A DNA stretch of 64,000 bases from Gordius sp. MW1 (Eukaryota; Nematomorpha; Gordioida; Gordea; Gordiidae), in contig OZ038527.1 of NCBI GenBank assembly GCA_964036665.1, positions 10,571,835 through 10,635,834 on the forward strand, given 5' to 3'. This document shows positions 1-11,788 of the stretch, piece after piece. The notes beneath the pieces were generated by a model, which ran no database searches, was not told the DNA's origin, and saw only the letters and a program-made list of their open reading frames with translations. Positions within the stretch are counted from its first letter, which is position 1; each line of letters opens with the position of its first letter. The position numbers and the translations under genes were made by a program.

Positions 1-2100
1 CTTAATTCTCATTTTATAAGTTAAAAATTATAAGCAGAAAGTAGAGGGGAATACTATAAGATCAGTTAAAGATTAAAATTTTTCTATTTTTATACGTATT
101 ATCTATATATACCATATTTAGTTATCAAATACACAGCCAATTCTAAAAATAATACTGACATGCTCAGTTTAAAACGAAAGGCAAAATTCAAATATTCAGT
201 AGTAATCAAAATATTCTGTTACTATCAATTATATCATTTAAGCATGTCAGTAAAGTATATTCCAAAGTTTTTTTTCTTCTATTTTCTATTTGTTAATTAT
301 CGATTTTGAGGCTAATTTTATACATGCTAATAGATGTGATCATTAATTGCTATAGAAGCCGATACTTTGGTAGAAATGTAGAAAAGTACCTAATTGTCAA
401 AATAACCCATGAAATTTAATATATTTCAACGCGTTCTTAAAACTCAAATTATATTTTATCCGATTATAAACCGTACACTTTGTATATTTTTTAAGCTTGC
501 ATGGATATCGAAGTTATATTTTCCTTTAATAATCGCAGCAACTGTTTTTTTAAACTTAACGGTAGAAATCGAAGTTACTTCAACATTTTTCTGAAATTGG
601 CCATCCTATAAAATTCAAATGTTTAAATTGCACAAGCAAATGACAACCTTATATTCAAAGAGGTATAATTTAGTTATCTATTAATTTAATACTAATATAA
701 TGTGGAGAGTTAAATATTTTAATTTTATTAGTTATTGAAGAAGTGGATAATACTTTAGTTATTAATTTTTAATGCTGTTAAATTTCCACTACATGTTTTA
801 TAATTAGTTTTTTTAATGTTATTTTCTATTTGATGAACATTAAATTCAGATATAAAAATAAATTATTTTTCTGCTCTCTATTTAATTACATATTAACATC
901 TGCATGAGTTTGTTTAAATCATTAGACATAAACTTTATACGAGTCATTTTTATTGTGGCTTATTCAAAATTTATTAGCATAAGTTAATAAAGTCTTAACT
1001 TTTATGAACTGCATTAAAATATTTTTATGGTAATTTTTATTATTAATCAATTTTTGCACATATATAGGGTTTTATTTTTTTTAATTTTTAAATTGTTAAT
1101 ATTTTCTGCAAAAATATGTTACATTGTTTGTTTGATCCATCAGTTGTGAGTTTGTTTTGAGTCCATTCCATGTCAAATCATCAAAAACATACCATCTTTG
1201 ACTAACCTAATTGTATTATAGTTTAAACAAAAAGGAACATTTTAGTAGCCTTACAATATTTTATATTTTAGTAAAGGATATTTATAGGATATATTTTAAG
1301 GAGTTTCCACATTTTATATATAAGAAATATGATATTAAAATGTTTTTAATTTTAATTTCCTAGATCTGACTGATTTCAGAATATCAAAGTTGTCAAATAG
1401 AAATTGTTAATGTCTTCTGGATGTCTAATTGCCTTGAACAATCTATTTATTGCATTACCAATTTCCCCAAAATGCCATGGGGTTGAGGAGAATAAATTGT
1501 TTCAAACTATATAAAGATATTTATACCTTATGATTAATTGTTAAGATTAACAATTATATTGTTATATTAATATTGTTATATTTTTTTGATCTATTGGAAA
1601 AATGTTTTATTTTCACACTAATTGATTGTTTGATCTACCACAAGCTGATTTTCATTATCAATGTTTTGTGTAATTAATGATTTATTAAAACTTGCAATAC
1701 CTATTTTCTGACATTTCTCTTAATCGGAATAACTGATTAGAATTGTCTATATATATTATAAAAAGACGATTTTTCACTAACCATCTCAGATTTTAATAAT
1801 TTATTTTGGGGGTGTAAGCCTCTATAGTATAATGATTTTTAAATTATTTAGCCCTTCTAGGCCGGGCGATATTTTTGGGCTACTTATTTGATTTTATTGT
1901 TCTCATACTTTCAAAATTATTGGATCTATATTCTTGAATTTTGGTGTATTTTGGTTCTATAAATTTTTTATTGAATTAATTTAACAACAAACCTTAAACT
2001 TTGCGATTATTTTATTGTGATCAAATTGTAAAAGCTAACATCTATTCATCCCCATCAAAATACATAATTTATTTACTTACCAAATTTCAATAGTCAAAAG
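1..2100. other. AT-rich stretch with no recognised gene
   Basis: This stretch is very AT-rich, with stop codons dense in all frames. I see no conserved protein motif, RNA gene or clear terminal inverted repeat. It lies upstream of a LINE scrap and may be ordinary intergenic DNA or old decayed repeats. Confidence 0.5.
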
Positions 2101-2189
2101 TTTAAGGCGGTTTACGAGATGGCATAAATGACGAAGTATATCCGGCGTATTGTGCGTCAGATGTCAATATGGTTACAAATTCATTTCTA

Positions 2190-2278
2190 ACAACAATGTC
2201 ACTCTATGGGAGTGAAACATGGACAATAAACGCCACGGTAGAAAAGTTATTACAAGCCACGGAGATGAGAATGATGGC
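2190..2278 (+). pseudogene. LINE reverse transcriptase C-terminal scrap
   Basis: The + strand reads roughly SLYGSETWTINATVEKLLQA followed by TEMRMM. This is the 'YGSETWTL ... LxATEMR' motif just after the reverse-transcriptase fingers and palm of many LINE ORF2 proteins. The same motif appears on the other strand at 20290-20385 (LLYKSETWAL ... ATEM). The coding stretch stops abruptly where the foldback element begins at 2279, so that element probably inserted into or beside a LINE copy. It is a dead fragment with no open reading frame. Confidence 0.6.
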
Positions 2279-3962
2279 CGCGTTCTTGATGACGCGCGAA
2301 GCAAAAAAAGCGAAGTAAATTTTTGTGCTAATTTATCAAACTTTTCTTTATTTTTCTTAATATCTTATATTCATCGTGAATTTTATCATATATCACGAAA
2401 ATAACGATTGTAAATATGAGGTGTTTATAGTGAAACCGCAGACGATTATTTTCGCCCGCGGCAAAATCGAACAAAAATAACAGCTCTACAAATATTGAAT
2501 TTGTGATTGTATCCCGCAATCCTTCCAATAATTCTGAAAGAGAATTTTGCGCTGAAAAATAATATGTTTTTAGTTTTTTTCTACGATTATCTGTTTTTTT
2601 AGATATTCGAGGTTAAAAGTGCCAAAAGTGCCCTTTTTGAGGCTAAATTGCCACGGCATTTTTAATATTTAGCGAAAAATAGTAATATATTCATCTAGAT
2701 TAAAGTTTTATCTATAGGTCCATTTTTTATTTTTTTTTATATCTCCCTTATACTCGAATTTAAACGCGTTTGCGTAAACCCCTTCTCCTTGTCAAAATTC
2801 GTCCCACTATGTCTGGAAAAAGGAGTTCATTTACAGTTCATACTACACACGCGCTGTTTACTAACACATCTCTCTCTCCCTTTCTCCATCTCTTCCACTC
2901 CCGCCCCCATATATATCCAGGCACACATGAAGGGGGCGGGAGTGGAGGAAAAAGAGAGGAGAGTAGGTAAAGGGAGAGATATATGTGTTAGTAAACAGCC
3001 CGTGTTTAGTATGAACTCGGTATTTTCCCAAAATACAATGGGACATAGCAAACGGTTTCAAGATCTTAAAACCGTTTCAAGATCTTATAATGCGCATGCG
3101 TATGCATTTAACAGACCAATCAGATAGCTGCGCATTTTAATAATGCGCATGCGTATGCATTTAACAATTATTGCTGCACTATAAAACTTTAAGGGACAGG
3201 GTTAAGGTTCAGGGTAGTGTTTTAGGTCAGCGTTTTAGGTTAGGGTTAGGATTAGATGCACATCAAATTCCCTCCCCATTTGAGATTTAATTTTCCGTGA
3301 TATTGAGTGTGGCATTTTGGACTGTAACCATTATATTTTGTCTCATTGAATTTTGGGCATGAATCATGAACTCTAATGAACTCCTTTTTCCAGACATAGT
3401 GGGACGAATTTGATAAGGAGAAGGGGTTTACGCAAACGCGTATAAATTTGAGTTTAAGGGTGATATAAAAAAATAAAAGAATGGACCTATAGATGAGACT
3501 TTAATCTACATGAATATTTTACTATTTTGTGCTAAATATTAAAAATACCATGGCAATTTAGCCTTAAAAAAGGCATTTTTGGCACTTTCAAACTCATATA
3601 TCTTAAAAGCTGGTAATCGTAGAAAAAACTAAAAAACATATTATTTATCAGCGCAAAATTCTCTATCAGAATTATTGGTCAGATTGCGGGATATTTTTTT
3701 TTGTAGACCTGTGTAATTTTTTAACCATTGCGCGAAAAGTACAAAATGATTTGTATCTTATTTTTGTTCGCTTTTTGCTGCGGGCAAAAATAATCATCTG
3801 CGGTTTCACTATGAACACCTCATATTTACAATCGTTATTTTCGTGATATATGATAAAATTCACGATGAATATAAGATATTAAGAAAATTAATGAAAAGTT
3901 TGATAAATTAGCACACAAATTCACTTCGCTTTTTTTCGCTTGGCGCGTCATCACGAACGCGG
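2279..3962. mobile_element. 1.7 kb foldback element with long inverted arms
   Basis: The left end, about GCGTTCTTGATGACGCGCG, and the right end (the complement of GCGTTCGTGATGACGCG) are inverted copies. The inverted similarity continues inward for hundreds of bases: the 'GTGAAACCGCAGACGATTAT' block, the 'GGCATTTTTAATATTTAGC' block and the 'CGTCCCACTATGTCTGG' block all recur inverted near 3400-3850. At the centre sits a 347 bp MITE (3019-3365). No transposase ORF is present. This is a non-autonomous foldback DNA transposon. A 440 bp element at 10050-10489 has the same ends. Confidence 0.8.
3019..3365. mobile_element. Core-sharing MITE, copy 1, inside the foldback
   Basis: Inverted ends (CCCAAAATACAATGGGAC on the left; CATTGAATTTTGGGCAT on the right) are flanked by the direct 8 bp repeat ATGAACTC at 3011-3018 and 3366-3373. 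Inside are a GGTTTCAAGATCTT palindrome, a duplicated TGCGCATGCGTATGCATTTAA segment and the shared core GTTAGGATTAGATGCACATC ... CCTCCCCATTTGAGATTTAA. It is noncoding and closely related to the copy at 15167-15472. Confidence 0.8.
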
Positions 3963-4099
3963 GGTTAGGGAGGTTATTAAGAAGTATATTTGCAAAAAGT
4001 GGTTTTAATGATAGCTTACCGACCAACGTTCTATTTGCGATCAATGGTTGTTTAAATTTCCATCCCCTCATATATAACACAGTTTTTAACGCAATCAAT

Positions 4100-4835
4100 C
4101 TAGACAAATTTTGAGGTTAGAAAAAAAGGAGAGATGCCTGAAAGGGGAGGGTGAACATTTATATTTAAATAAATGTTGAAAATTAGTCAGTTGAGTGTAG
4201 GCTAAATATGGGGGCGGGAGTGGAAGAGAAAGGAGAGAGTGTTAATCTGTTCGTAAATATCGCATAAGCACTATGTGGTTTATATTCCTAGACCTGGTGA
4301 ACGAAATTTTAATGTGGGAAGGGGGTTCAGATAAACGTATAACAAGAAAAATAAAATTATGATTTAGTAAATTAATACATGATAGGATTATGTAATTAAA
4401 CAGGTCTACAAAAAAGCATCCTGCAAACTTATAATTTCGATAGAGAATTTCTGAACAATAATCAATTTTTTTCCAAATTTCCAGTTTTTTAGAAAACGAG
4501 GTTGAGGGTGCAAAAAATATCCATTATAACCTTTTTGTTGCTATAAGGCCACGCCATTTTTAATTTTTATTAAAAAATTCTTGTAGATAAAACTGTCATA
4601 TTTAGGTCCATTATTTTAGTTTTTTTTGTTTTACCTCTATATTTAAATTTATTCGCGTTTACGTGAACACCTTCCTCTTATTAAAATTCGTCCCAATATG
4701 GTTGAAAAACGGAGTACATTAGAGTACATACTGCGTACGCGATGTTTACTAACACATCTCTCTCTCTTCACCTGCTCTCCCCTCTTTCTCCTCCACTCCC
4801 ACCCCTTCATGTGTGCATGGATAGATATGGGGGCC
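4100..4835. repeat. Diverged partial copy of the foldback arms
   Basis: Bases about 4500-4830 parallel the inner left arm at 2620-2930 of the foldback element: 'AAGGCCACGCCATTTTTAAT', 'AAAATTCGTCCCAATATGG', 'GTTTACTAACACATCTCTCT' and a CCTCCACTCCCACCCC tract. Bases about 4200-4330 resemble the opposite arm ('GGGGGCGGGAGTGGA'). It is an old, rearranged relative without an ORF. Confidence 0.55.
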
Positions 4836-5549
4836 TGTGAAAACCCCTGTCAAAATTGTTGCTTTTACGAGACTTATTAATAATTTTAATGCAAGACGTG
4901 TCGTTACAAAGTTTGGACTGGTTTATATTTCGCTAATCGGTACGCCAATTTTCAATTGCAGAGGTGAGGTGGTATTCTTAGCAGGTCAAGTGTATCTCAA
5001 AGATCTGTTGAATAATTAACCGTTTCATATGCTACAACAGTGTCAACAGACATGTAAGTGGATGCATCGCGTTGAATGGCCGATAAGCGAGATTTTTAAG
5101 TTCATGGACGTCTTGATTCCTGGATGCAAGCTTATATTGCTCACTCATATAAATACGTTTCTTATAATTAGTTTGAATATAAGTAAATACATTTTTACCC
5201 AATATTGCTAACCTTAATTGATTCAATATATGTATATTGCTCCGAATTGAATGCATTGATTGTCTACATTACACTCAGTCCAACCTGTCGTATATAAGTG
5301 TATGTATTAAACAAATTTTCATTTGTCAACTAATTTTACATCATGTCAATAGGTTTTTGGAACATTTATCTTTGTTCATAAAACAAATCATTTTTGTTAT
5401 TTTATTAGGCTTATTAATGTATATTCACATAATAACTAAACTAAAATTGTTGTTAAATCCATAACATGTCAATTACGTATTTGGACAAAAAATATGGCCC
5501 ATTTGAATTTAAATAACGTAGACCATATGTAGCACTTACTAAAAGCTGG

Positions 5550-5740
5550 CACCCGGTCAAGTAGCAGAAAAAAAGCATCCAAATTGGTCCAATCAAGATT
5601 GGTCAGGAGGGTTAGGGTTTTAGTTTAGGGTTAGGTGCACATCAAATTCTCTCCCCATTTGAGATTTAATTCTAAAATATAGATTATCTAAAAAAAATAT
5701 CTTTCTGCTACTTTTTCATCATTCTGCTACTTTGACCACG
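5550..5740. mobile_element. Core-sharing MITE variant just upstream of KRI1
   Basis: The left end GGTCAAGTAGCAGAAAAAAA and the right end TTCTGCTACTTTGACC are inverted copies. Between them is the core GTTAGGTGCACATCAAATTC ... CTCCCCATTTGAGATTTAAT shared with the elements at 3019, 15167 and 19722. Its terminal repeats and its internal palindrome (ATTGGTCCAAT) differ from theirs. No clear target duplication was found. It ends about 70 bp before the KRI1 start codon. Confidence 0.6.
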
Positions 5741-5810
5741 ATTCACTAAGCTTTTAGCGTCTGTTGGGAAAAGACTGTAGCCAATTGACATTTAATGACA
5801 ATTAGCCCTA

Positions 5811-8800
5811 ATGCCAAAATTGTTTGAAGAAGGCAACGATAATAATTTAAAAATTGAAATAAATAAGGATTATGCCAAAAAATATGATCTGTGGCGCGAG
5901 AAAGAGGAACACCAAAAATGTAAAAAGCTAAATTTTACGAATTTAAATCAAAATATTATAAAGATTTTATAGTCATTACATATGAATCGTTTTATAATTT
6001 AATGATATTTTTAGTGAAGGATAAATATGGTGATTTAAACATTGAAGAAAAATGTGATACATTATCATCATCAGAGACAGATAGTGAATTAGAGAAAGAT
6101 GTAAATATCAATTTGATTTATCATATATATTAAAATAAGGCATTTGATCCAAAGATTGAAGTAGAGTTTGACAATACCTTAAAGATGTTGAAGGAAAAGA
6201 ATCCTAAAATATATAATAATGAATTCATGTTTTTTAATGGTAGGTATTTAAGTTTTCTAATTCATATATTCAAAGGTAACCAAATTGAGTTGAACAGTAG
6301 ACATCAATCATTAGGTAAAAACTCCAAAAAAATGACAATTAATGATTATGAAAGGCATATTATTCAAAACAAGGGAGGGTAATGATTTTTTTTAATTTAT
6401 TGCATATATACAAAATTAAATACAACTTTTTAAAGTCAATGAACGATTTTATAATTTTAAATTTATACAAACACCTTAATTCTAAAATAATTGGTTATTA
6501 AAAATATGTTTGATCATTGTTATATTTTAAAGTATTTATATTTTAGGGTTTATACGGATGATGAAAAGGATGAAGGCAAAAATAATGTTAAAAGCAATAC
6601 CTATGTACAAGAACAAAGATTATTGAAAGATTGGTAAATTTGACTATCTCATAAAAATATTACATGTCTGAATATTTTTCGAATTAAGTGGTGGGAATAT
6701 ACAAATGATTATAGAAGAATATGATATTATATAATGCTTAAATCTTAATATTTTCATTTTATTTTTTCTAATGACATTGGCCCTATCCAACATCCCTTCA
6801 TCTAATTTTAGCTCAATCTCATAAATTTTAGATTATTTTACTGCAACAAAATTTATATGCTAACCCCCAAAATTGGTAGGATAAAATGTATTTTAAAAAC
6901 TATGATTTTTTAAATGTATTTTTATCACATTCTTTATATCCAAATATAGAATATAGTTTTGTCATTTTGCAGCAAGGATTTTTATAGATAGTTTTAACTA
7001 TTTATATAGCTTAATACTGTTTATTATTTTACGTAAAAGCATTTTGTACGAGGTTGATTTCAAATATGCTTTAAATTCATCACTTGCAAATGAATCCATG
7101 TCTATGAAAATAATCACATATAAAATATAATAAATCAAATATTCTATTTCTCTTTTGACACATACATTATATATACATTCTTTAAGAGTATATATAGAGC
7201 CACACATAGTAATGCTTTAAAGATCTTGAGCCTGTTTAGGCTAACTTTATTTAAATTAAGGGCATGAAATAATTCTTAATTAGATTTGTTTATTGTTTAA
7301 GAGATGTATTATACATTTTTAAACAAAACCTTTGTAAAAAAAATTATATTCGCAAACAACATTTAGTATCAATTGAGCATGCAATGCTCTTGATTAAATA
7401 TCAAATATATTAGATTAAAAGTCAGGTGTCTTGTTCAAAACTTTAAAATTACCATGGGGATTCTTTTAATATTTTAAAAACAGTTTTAAAAAGGCTATTC
7501 ATCCCGAGAGCGAAAATGAGGACGAATTTTTCAAAGTGTTGCCGGTCTCTAAAGGAGCCATGAACCTTCCCGTTGAAACGGGATGTGACTCAGTTAAGGA
7601 TGACAGCCTGTTTCCTGAATACAATTCCTTAAAAACCTTATTTGACAAATACGGAATCCAGGAGGATGAAAATCTAATGGTATAATTCTTGATGTTTCCA
7701 TAGAGGGAATTGAATGTTAAAAACACATATATATATATAAACCATAAATTGCATAGCAATTAATAAAAATAATCCATAATCTCTTTGCAAATAATAAATT
7801 GTTTACAATACCATATTAATTTTTAAATAATAACACTTCTTGTATGTAAGTCACTTTTGCCAATTTGAACCCTTCAAAATTTTTAACCCGACCCTACCAT
7901 ATATCTTTTTTTGAATTCTCAATCAGCCCTACCTGATCCGAAAAAGTAAAGATTCTACTTGACCTGACGCGAAATTAAGAAAAAATTCTGCTGTACCTTA
8001 AATTTAAATGACAAATTAATGTGCTAGCTTCAACATACATTTGTGCCACAAATTTTGATTAAAAATTTTTGAATAATTATTTAAACAATGTTTTATAATT
8101 ATGAATTAATATTGTTGTTTCCAAACTTTAATGTTTTTTTTTCTGTTTTGTAAATATTTAACTTAAAAATAGTTTGAAGATAAACTTTTACAGTCCTACA
8201 CACTTTCTATATACAATATTTTATGTATTGATTTATAATTTTTCTTACCTAACGAAATTTCAATTTTGAAACTAACATGAGATGTGAATAAAATTAATTA
8301 TTATAAGAAAGGCATTATTTTCAGAAAATGGCAGAATTTAAAATAATATGCTTAGTCTTAGCCTTGTTTAAATGAACGAGGAGAGCAGTTAATGTTCATC
8401 TTATATATACGAACCACTTTAAACAATTTCGGAAGTTTCGTGATAGCAACATGAATCATAGCCTTCCTCTCTACCCGACACTTTTTTAATACAACCCTAA
8501 GCCGACTCGTGGGCATTTCAAATTTTTTTAACTCTGGCCTGGTGTGTTTAGTATATACGTCTTGTTGGTTATTTAGCCCGACCGAACGACGTGTGAGGCA
8601 GACAATATTCGAACCCTATATGAATCTCATATCTCTTCTGGCGATGAAAACGAAGCGTCGAATTGTCAGCCGAAATTGACGCAGCAGCAGCATCGATACA
8701 GATTTGAAGAAATGGAAGAAAAGGAGGCTGCAAATGGGCCTAACAACGCTATAGCCTCCTTCTCCTTCCCACGAATTTTACCACCCGAAGTGTCTTCGAG

Positions 8801-11295
8801 CTTGCTGAGAAAGCCCAAGGCCCGAAACGAAAAGAGGAAAGCGCATCGAGAAGCGCGTTTGACCAAAAAGAAAGCGGAAAAAGTGAAAATTTTGGAAGAA
8901 ACTAAGCGTTTGCGGAGTTTTAAATTGCAAGCCATCCGTCGCAAAGTTAGTAAGCTGGAAAAGGTTTCGGGTCTGAGCCACCTAGACTCCCTGCTAACCC
9001 TGGAGGATATCGAAAAAGATTATGACCCCGAAAAATTCGATCGCATGATAAACGTAGGCCTTTAATATCAAATTTTAGCTAAATTTTTTTTAATTTATTT
9101 GTATGGTATAAATTATAAGCAACGTTTTGCTTGGTTGTAGAGGATGTTCGATGAAAAATATTACGAAGATGATAAAACGGATATTAAAAAGCCTGTCTTT
9201 CATGAAACAGATGACGAGATTGAAGATATGAAAGGTGATGGAATATTGTACGTATAGCTTTAATAATACCCTTTTAGAAAAGAGATTGTCGAATTTTAAT
9301 AGTGAGGGTAATACAAAATCTACAGAAATCATTCAGGGTAAATCAAGTATGAACGAAAACTATGAAACAAGAAAGGGTAATTAGATTTTTATAAAAATGC
9401 GATATGTATCATTATCGTAGAACTGGAAAGTCTCAAAAGTGACTTGGACGAATATCTCAATTTGAATTTTGGTGGGATCGTGGCTGGCAAACCGACACGT
9501 TTCAAGTATCGCAAAGTCGTTCCCAATCAATTTGGATTAACCATAGATGAAGTTAATAATAATTATTTCTCACTAATTGTCATACACCAACTAGCTATTT
9601 AAAAAATTTTTATGTTAGTATATATCGCCAAAGCTTAATTTATTTGGTGTGATTGAACATGGGCTGCTCCTCCCCATAATTTACGAATATTTTTAAATTT
9701 TATTAAAAAAATCATTATTTTGCTACTCAATAAGTGATTAATTATGCCCCCTCCCAATTTAAAAGATTGTTGCGCCCAGGTACCTGAACACATCTTATTG
9801 CGTAATTAGATATGTGATATACTTTTAAAATTAGAAGTTATAAGATTGTTTTTAAATTTAATGCATTTTGCTTTATAAATGTGTATTATTATTTTGCAAT
9901 CACGTAAGAGTGGAAAATATAGATTCAAAAGTATCCGATGTCAAGATGACAACTGGGATTTATTATTTCGTTTTTAAAAAACATCTTCACTAAAGTTTTT
10001 ACCTCTAATCAAGGCATTTCAGATACTGTATTTAACCTCGCATAAGGGGGCGTTCGTGATGACGCGCGAAGCGAAAAAAAGCGAAGTGAAGTTTTGAGCT
10101 AATTTATCAAACTATTCATTATTTTTATTAATATCTTTATATTCATCGTTAAATTTATTATATATTAATGGTATTCATTGATAATATCGTTATTTTATAA
10201 ACATAAAAAATTATAAAAAATACCTACATACCAAATTCAATTTTTTTACCATCGCGCGAAAAGTACAAAATGATTTGTATGTATCTTATTTTCGTTCGCT
10301 TTTTGCCCTGGCGAAAATAATCGTCTGCGGTTTCACTAAGAACGCCTACTATTTACGATTGCTATTTTCGTCATATATGATAAATTTTAGGATGAATATA
10401 AAGATATTAAGAAAAAAGAATGAATAGTTAGATAAATTAGCTCAAAACTTCACTTCGCTTTTTTCCGTTTCGTGCGTCATCACGAACGCCGCGTAACTCA
10501 CTTTCTCCATTTCAATTATTAAAGTTAAATAATGGTAATGAAAATTTTTTTTGCTTCTGCAGCCAAATTTTGAATAGTTTTTCTTGATAAACAGCTAACT
10601 TTAATGTTATAACGTGTGTTTCAATTTTAAATGAATATTAACAATTTTAGATATTGGGTGCTGATGACAAAGAACTAAACAAATGGGTTTCGCTCAAGAA
10701 AATGGCTCAATACAGAACCGATCAAGAAGAAAAATTTGATCTTCATGCTTACGATATCAAAGGAAAACAATTTTTTAAAAAGAAGACTATTTTAAACAGT
10801 ATATATGCTCCTAAGCCTGAGACGCTCACGGAAAACACCCATTCGGAGTGAGTTTTTTTGTTATAAATTGCTAACTTTTTAATTGTCGAGTTAGCCTTTT
10901 TAAATCTGTGACATCACTTATATGGTTAATTATAGATATATAAAATTTTGTCATTTAGGGATGAAAATAATGGAGGTCTTAAAACAAATGATCTTAAAAA
11001 GTTGTGTTCAAACGGCTACCCAAATACTTTAGACAAAACAGTCCTAGACGTAGCAAAATGTAAACCTAAAAGGAGTACAGATCCCGAGTTGGAAGAAAAC
11101 AAAATACAATTCCTAGATGAAAACAAATTGACCCAAAACTTAACTAAGGTTGATAAAAAAGTTAAAAAACACGACCCAAACTCGAAAACATTTCAATTAG
11201 TACCTTCTGATCAAAGATTGTTATTATATGGAATCAATCCCAAAGTTTATAAAAAAAAGTTAAAATATAAACAAGTCAAAAAGAATGTTACCTAA
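5811..11295 (+). CDS. KRI1: KRI1 homolog, nucleolar 40S ribosome biogenesis factor
   Basis: KRI1 family proteins bind KRR1 in the nucleolus and are needed for 40S subunit assembly. Twelve exons fit: 5811-5919, 6015-6100, 6140-6239, 6276-6378, 6547-6633, 7484-7679, 8577-9053, 9141-9247, 9303-9376, 9421-9551, 10651-10847, 10959-11295. All have GT-AG borders and compatible phases, totalling 667 codons. Family motifs in order are the N-terminal YxLWREKEEHQKLKDKYGD, LKEKNPKIYNN, INDYERHII, a basic coiled region (RKAHREARLTKKKAEK), DYDPEKFDRM ... MFDEKYYED, LDEYLNLNFGGIVAG, FKYRKVVPNQFGLTIDEIL and GADDKELNKWVSLKK, ending in a basic tail. ATG 5811 is the first Met of the exon. Weak points: the acceptor at 8577 is inferred, and the 36 bp intron 6240-6275 is in frame and could be retained. 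AATAAA lies just after the stop. Confidence 0.93.
9552..10650 (+). other. Long KRI1 intron carrying a foldback MITE
   Basis: The intron lies between codons for DE and ILGADDKELN. The donor is GTTAAT and the acceptor is ATTTTAG. It holds the 440 bp foldback copy at 10050-10489; the rest is AT-rich and noncoding. Confidence 0.85.
10050..10489. mobile_element. 440 bp foldback MITE in a KRI1 intron
   Basis: It begins GCGTTCGTGATGACGCGCGA and ends with the inverted copy CGTGCGTCATCACGAACGC. The same ends bound the 1.7 kb element at 2279-3962, including the AAGCGAAAAAAAGCGAAGTG subterminal block and the 'GTCTGCGGTTTCACTAAGAA' block. No ORF is present. I saw no convincing target duplication. Confidence 0.8.
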
Positions 11296-11788
11296 ATTGT
11301 ATTATAAATAAATTTGTTATTAACCTTTTAATCATTGTTTTAACTTATTGGTTTGCCTGAAAACCGCTTAGATCGTTTATTGTTAATTTTGTACAAATTG
11401 ATTGTCAAATCTAAGTTTTAGGATTTTTTCATCAAATATGGTAATTTATATATTTTCCTACTAACTTCACCTTTACAGATTAATTAATATTACAATTATT
11501 CATTAAATAGTTGTGCCTCAATGTATGCCTATTAAATTAACCTAAAGAGATTGCTGTAACACCAGCGATGTTTTGTCTAAGTGCTTTACACCTGATTATA
11601 ATCTTAATAAGAGAAGGTTCAAGTTTTAATATTAAAATTGTTAACAAATACCAAGTTACAATTGATATCATATTTAACAAACGCAGAATTGTAATATTAA
11701 CATCATCAAAATATATTCAAACAGTCAAGCTAACAACTTATTTAATACTTTGTTAAACAATAATATAAATCAAAGTTAGTATAAATAA
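11296..11788. other. Shared 3' intergenic space of KRI1 and JTB
   Basis: Roughly 490 bp of AT-rich sequence separates two convergent genes. AATAAA about 10 bp after the KRI1 stop is a probable poly(A) signal for KRI1. For JTB, on the other strand, an ATTAAA-type signal lies near 11735. Nothing else is recognised. Confidence 0.6.

Noticed and set aside
2770..3127. Overlapping ORFs on both strands
   Set aside because: They fall in the inverted arms and the CT/GA tract of the foldback element. The two strands mirror each other, as expected from a palindrome.
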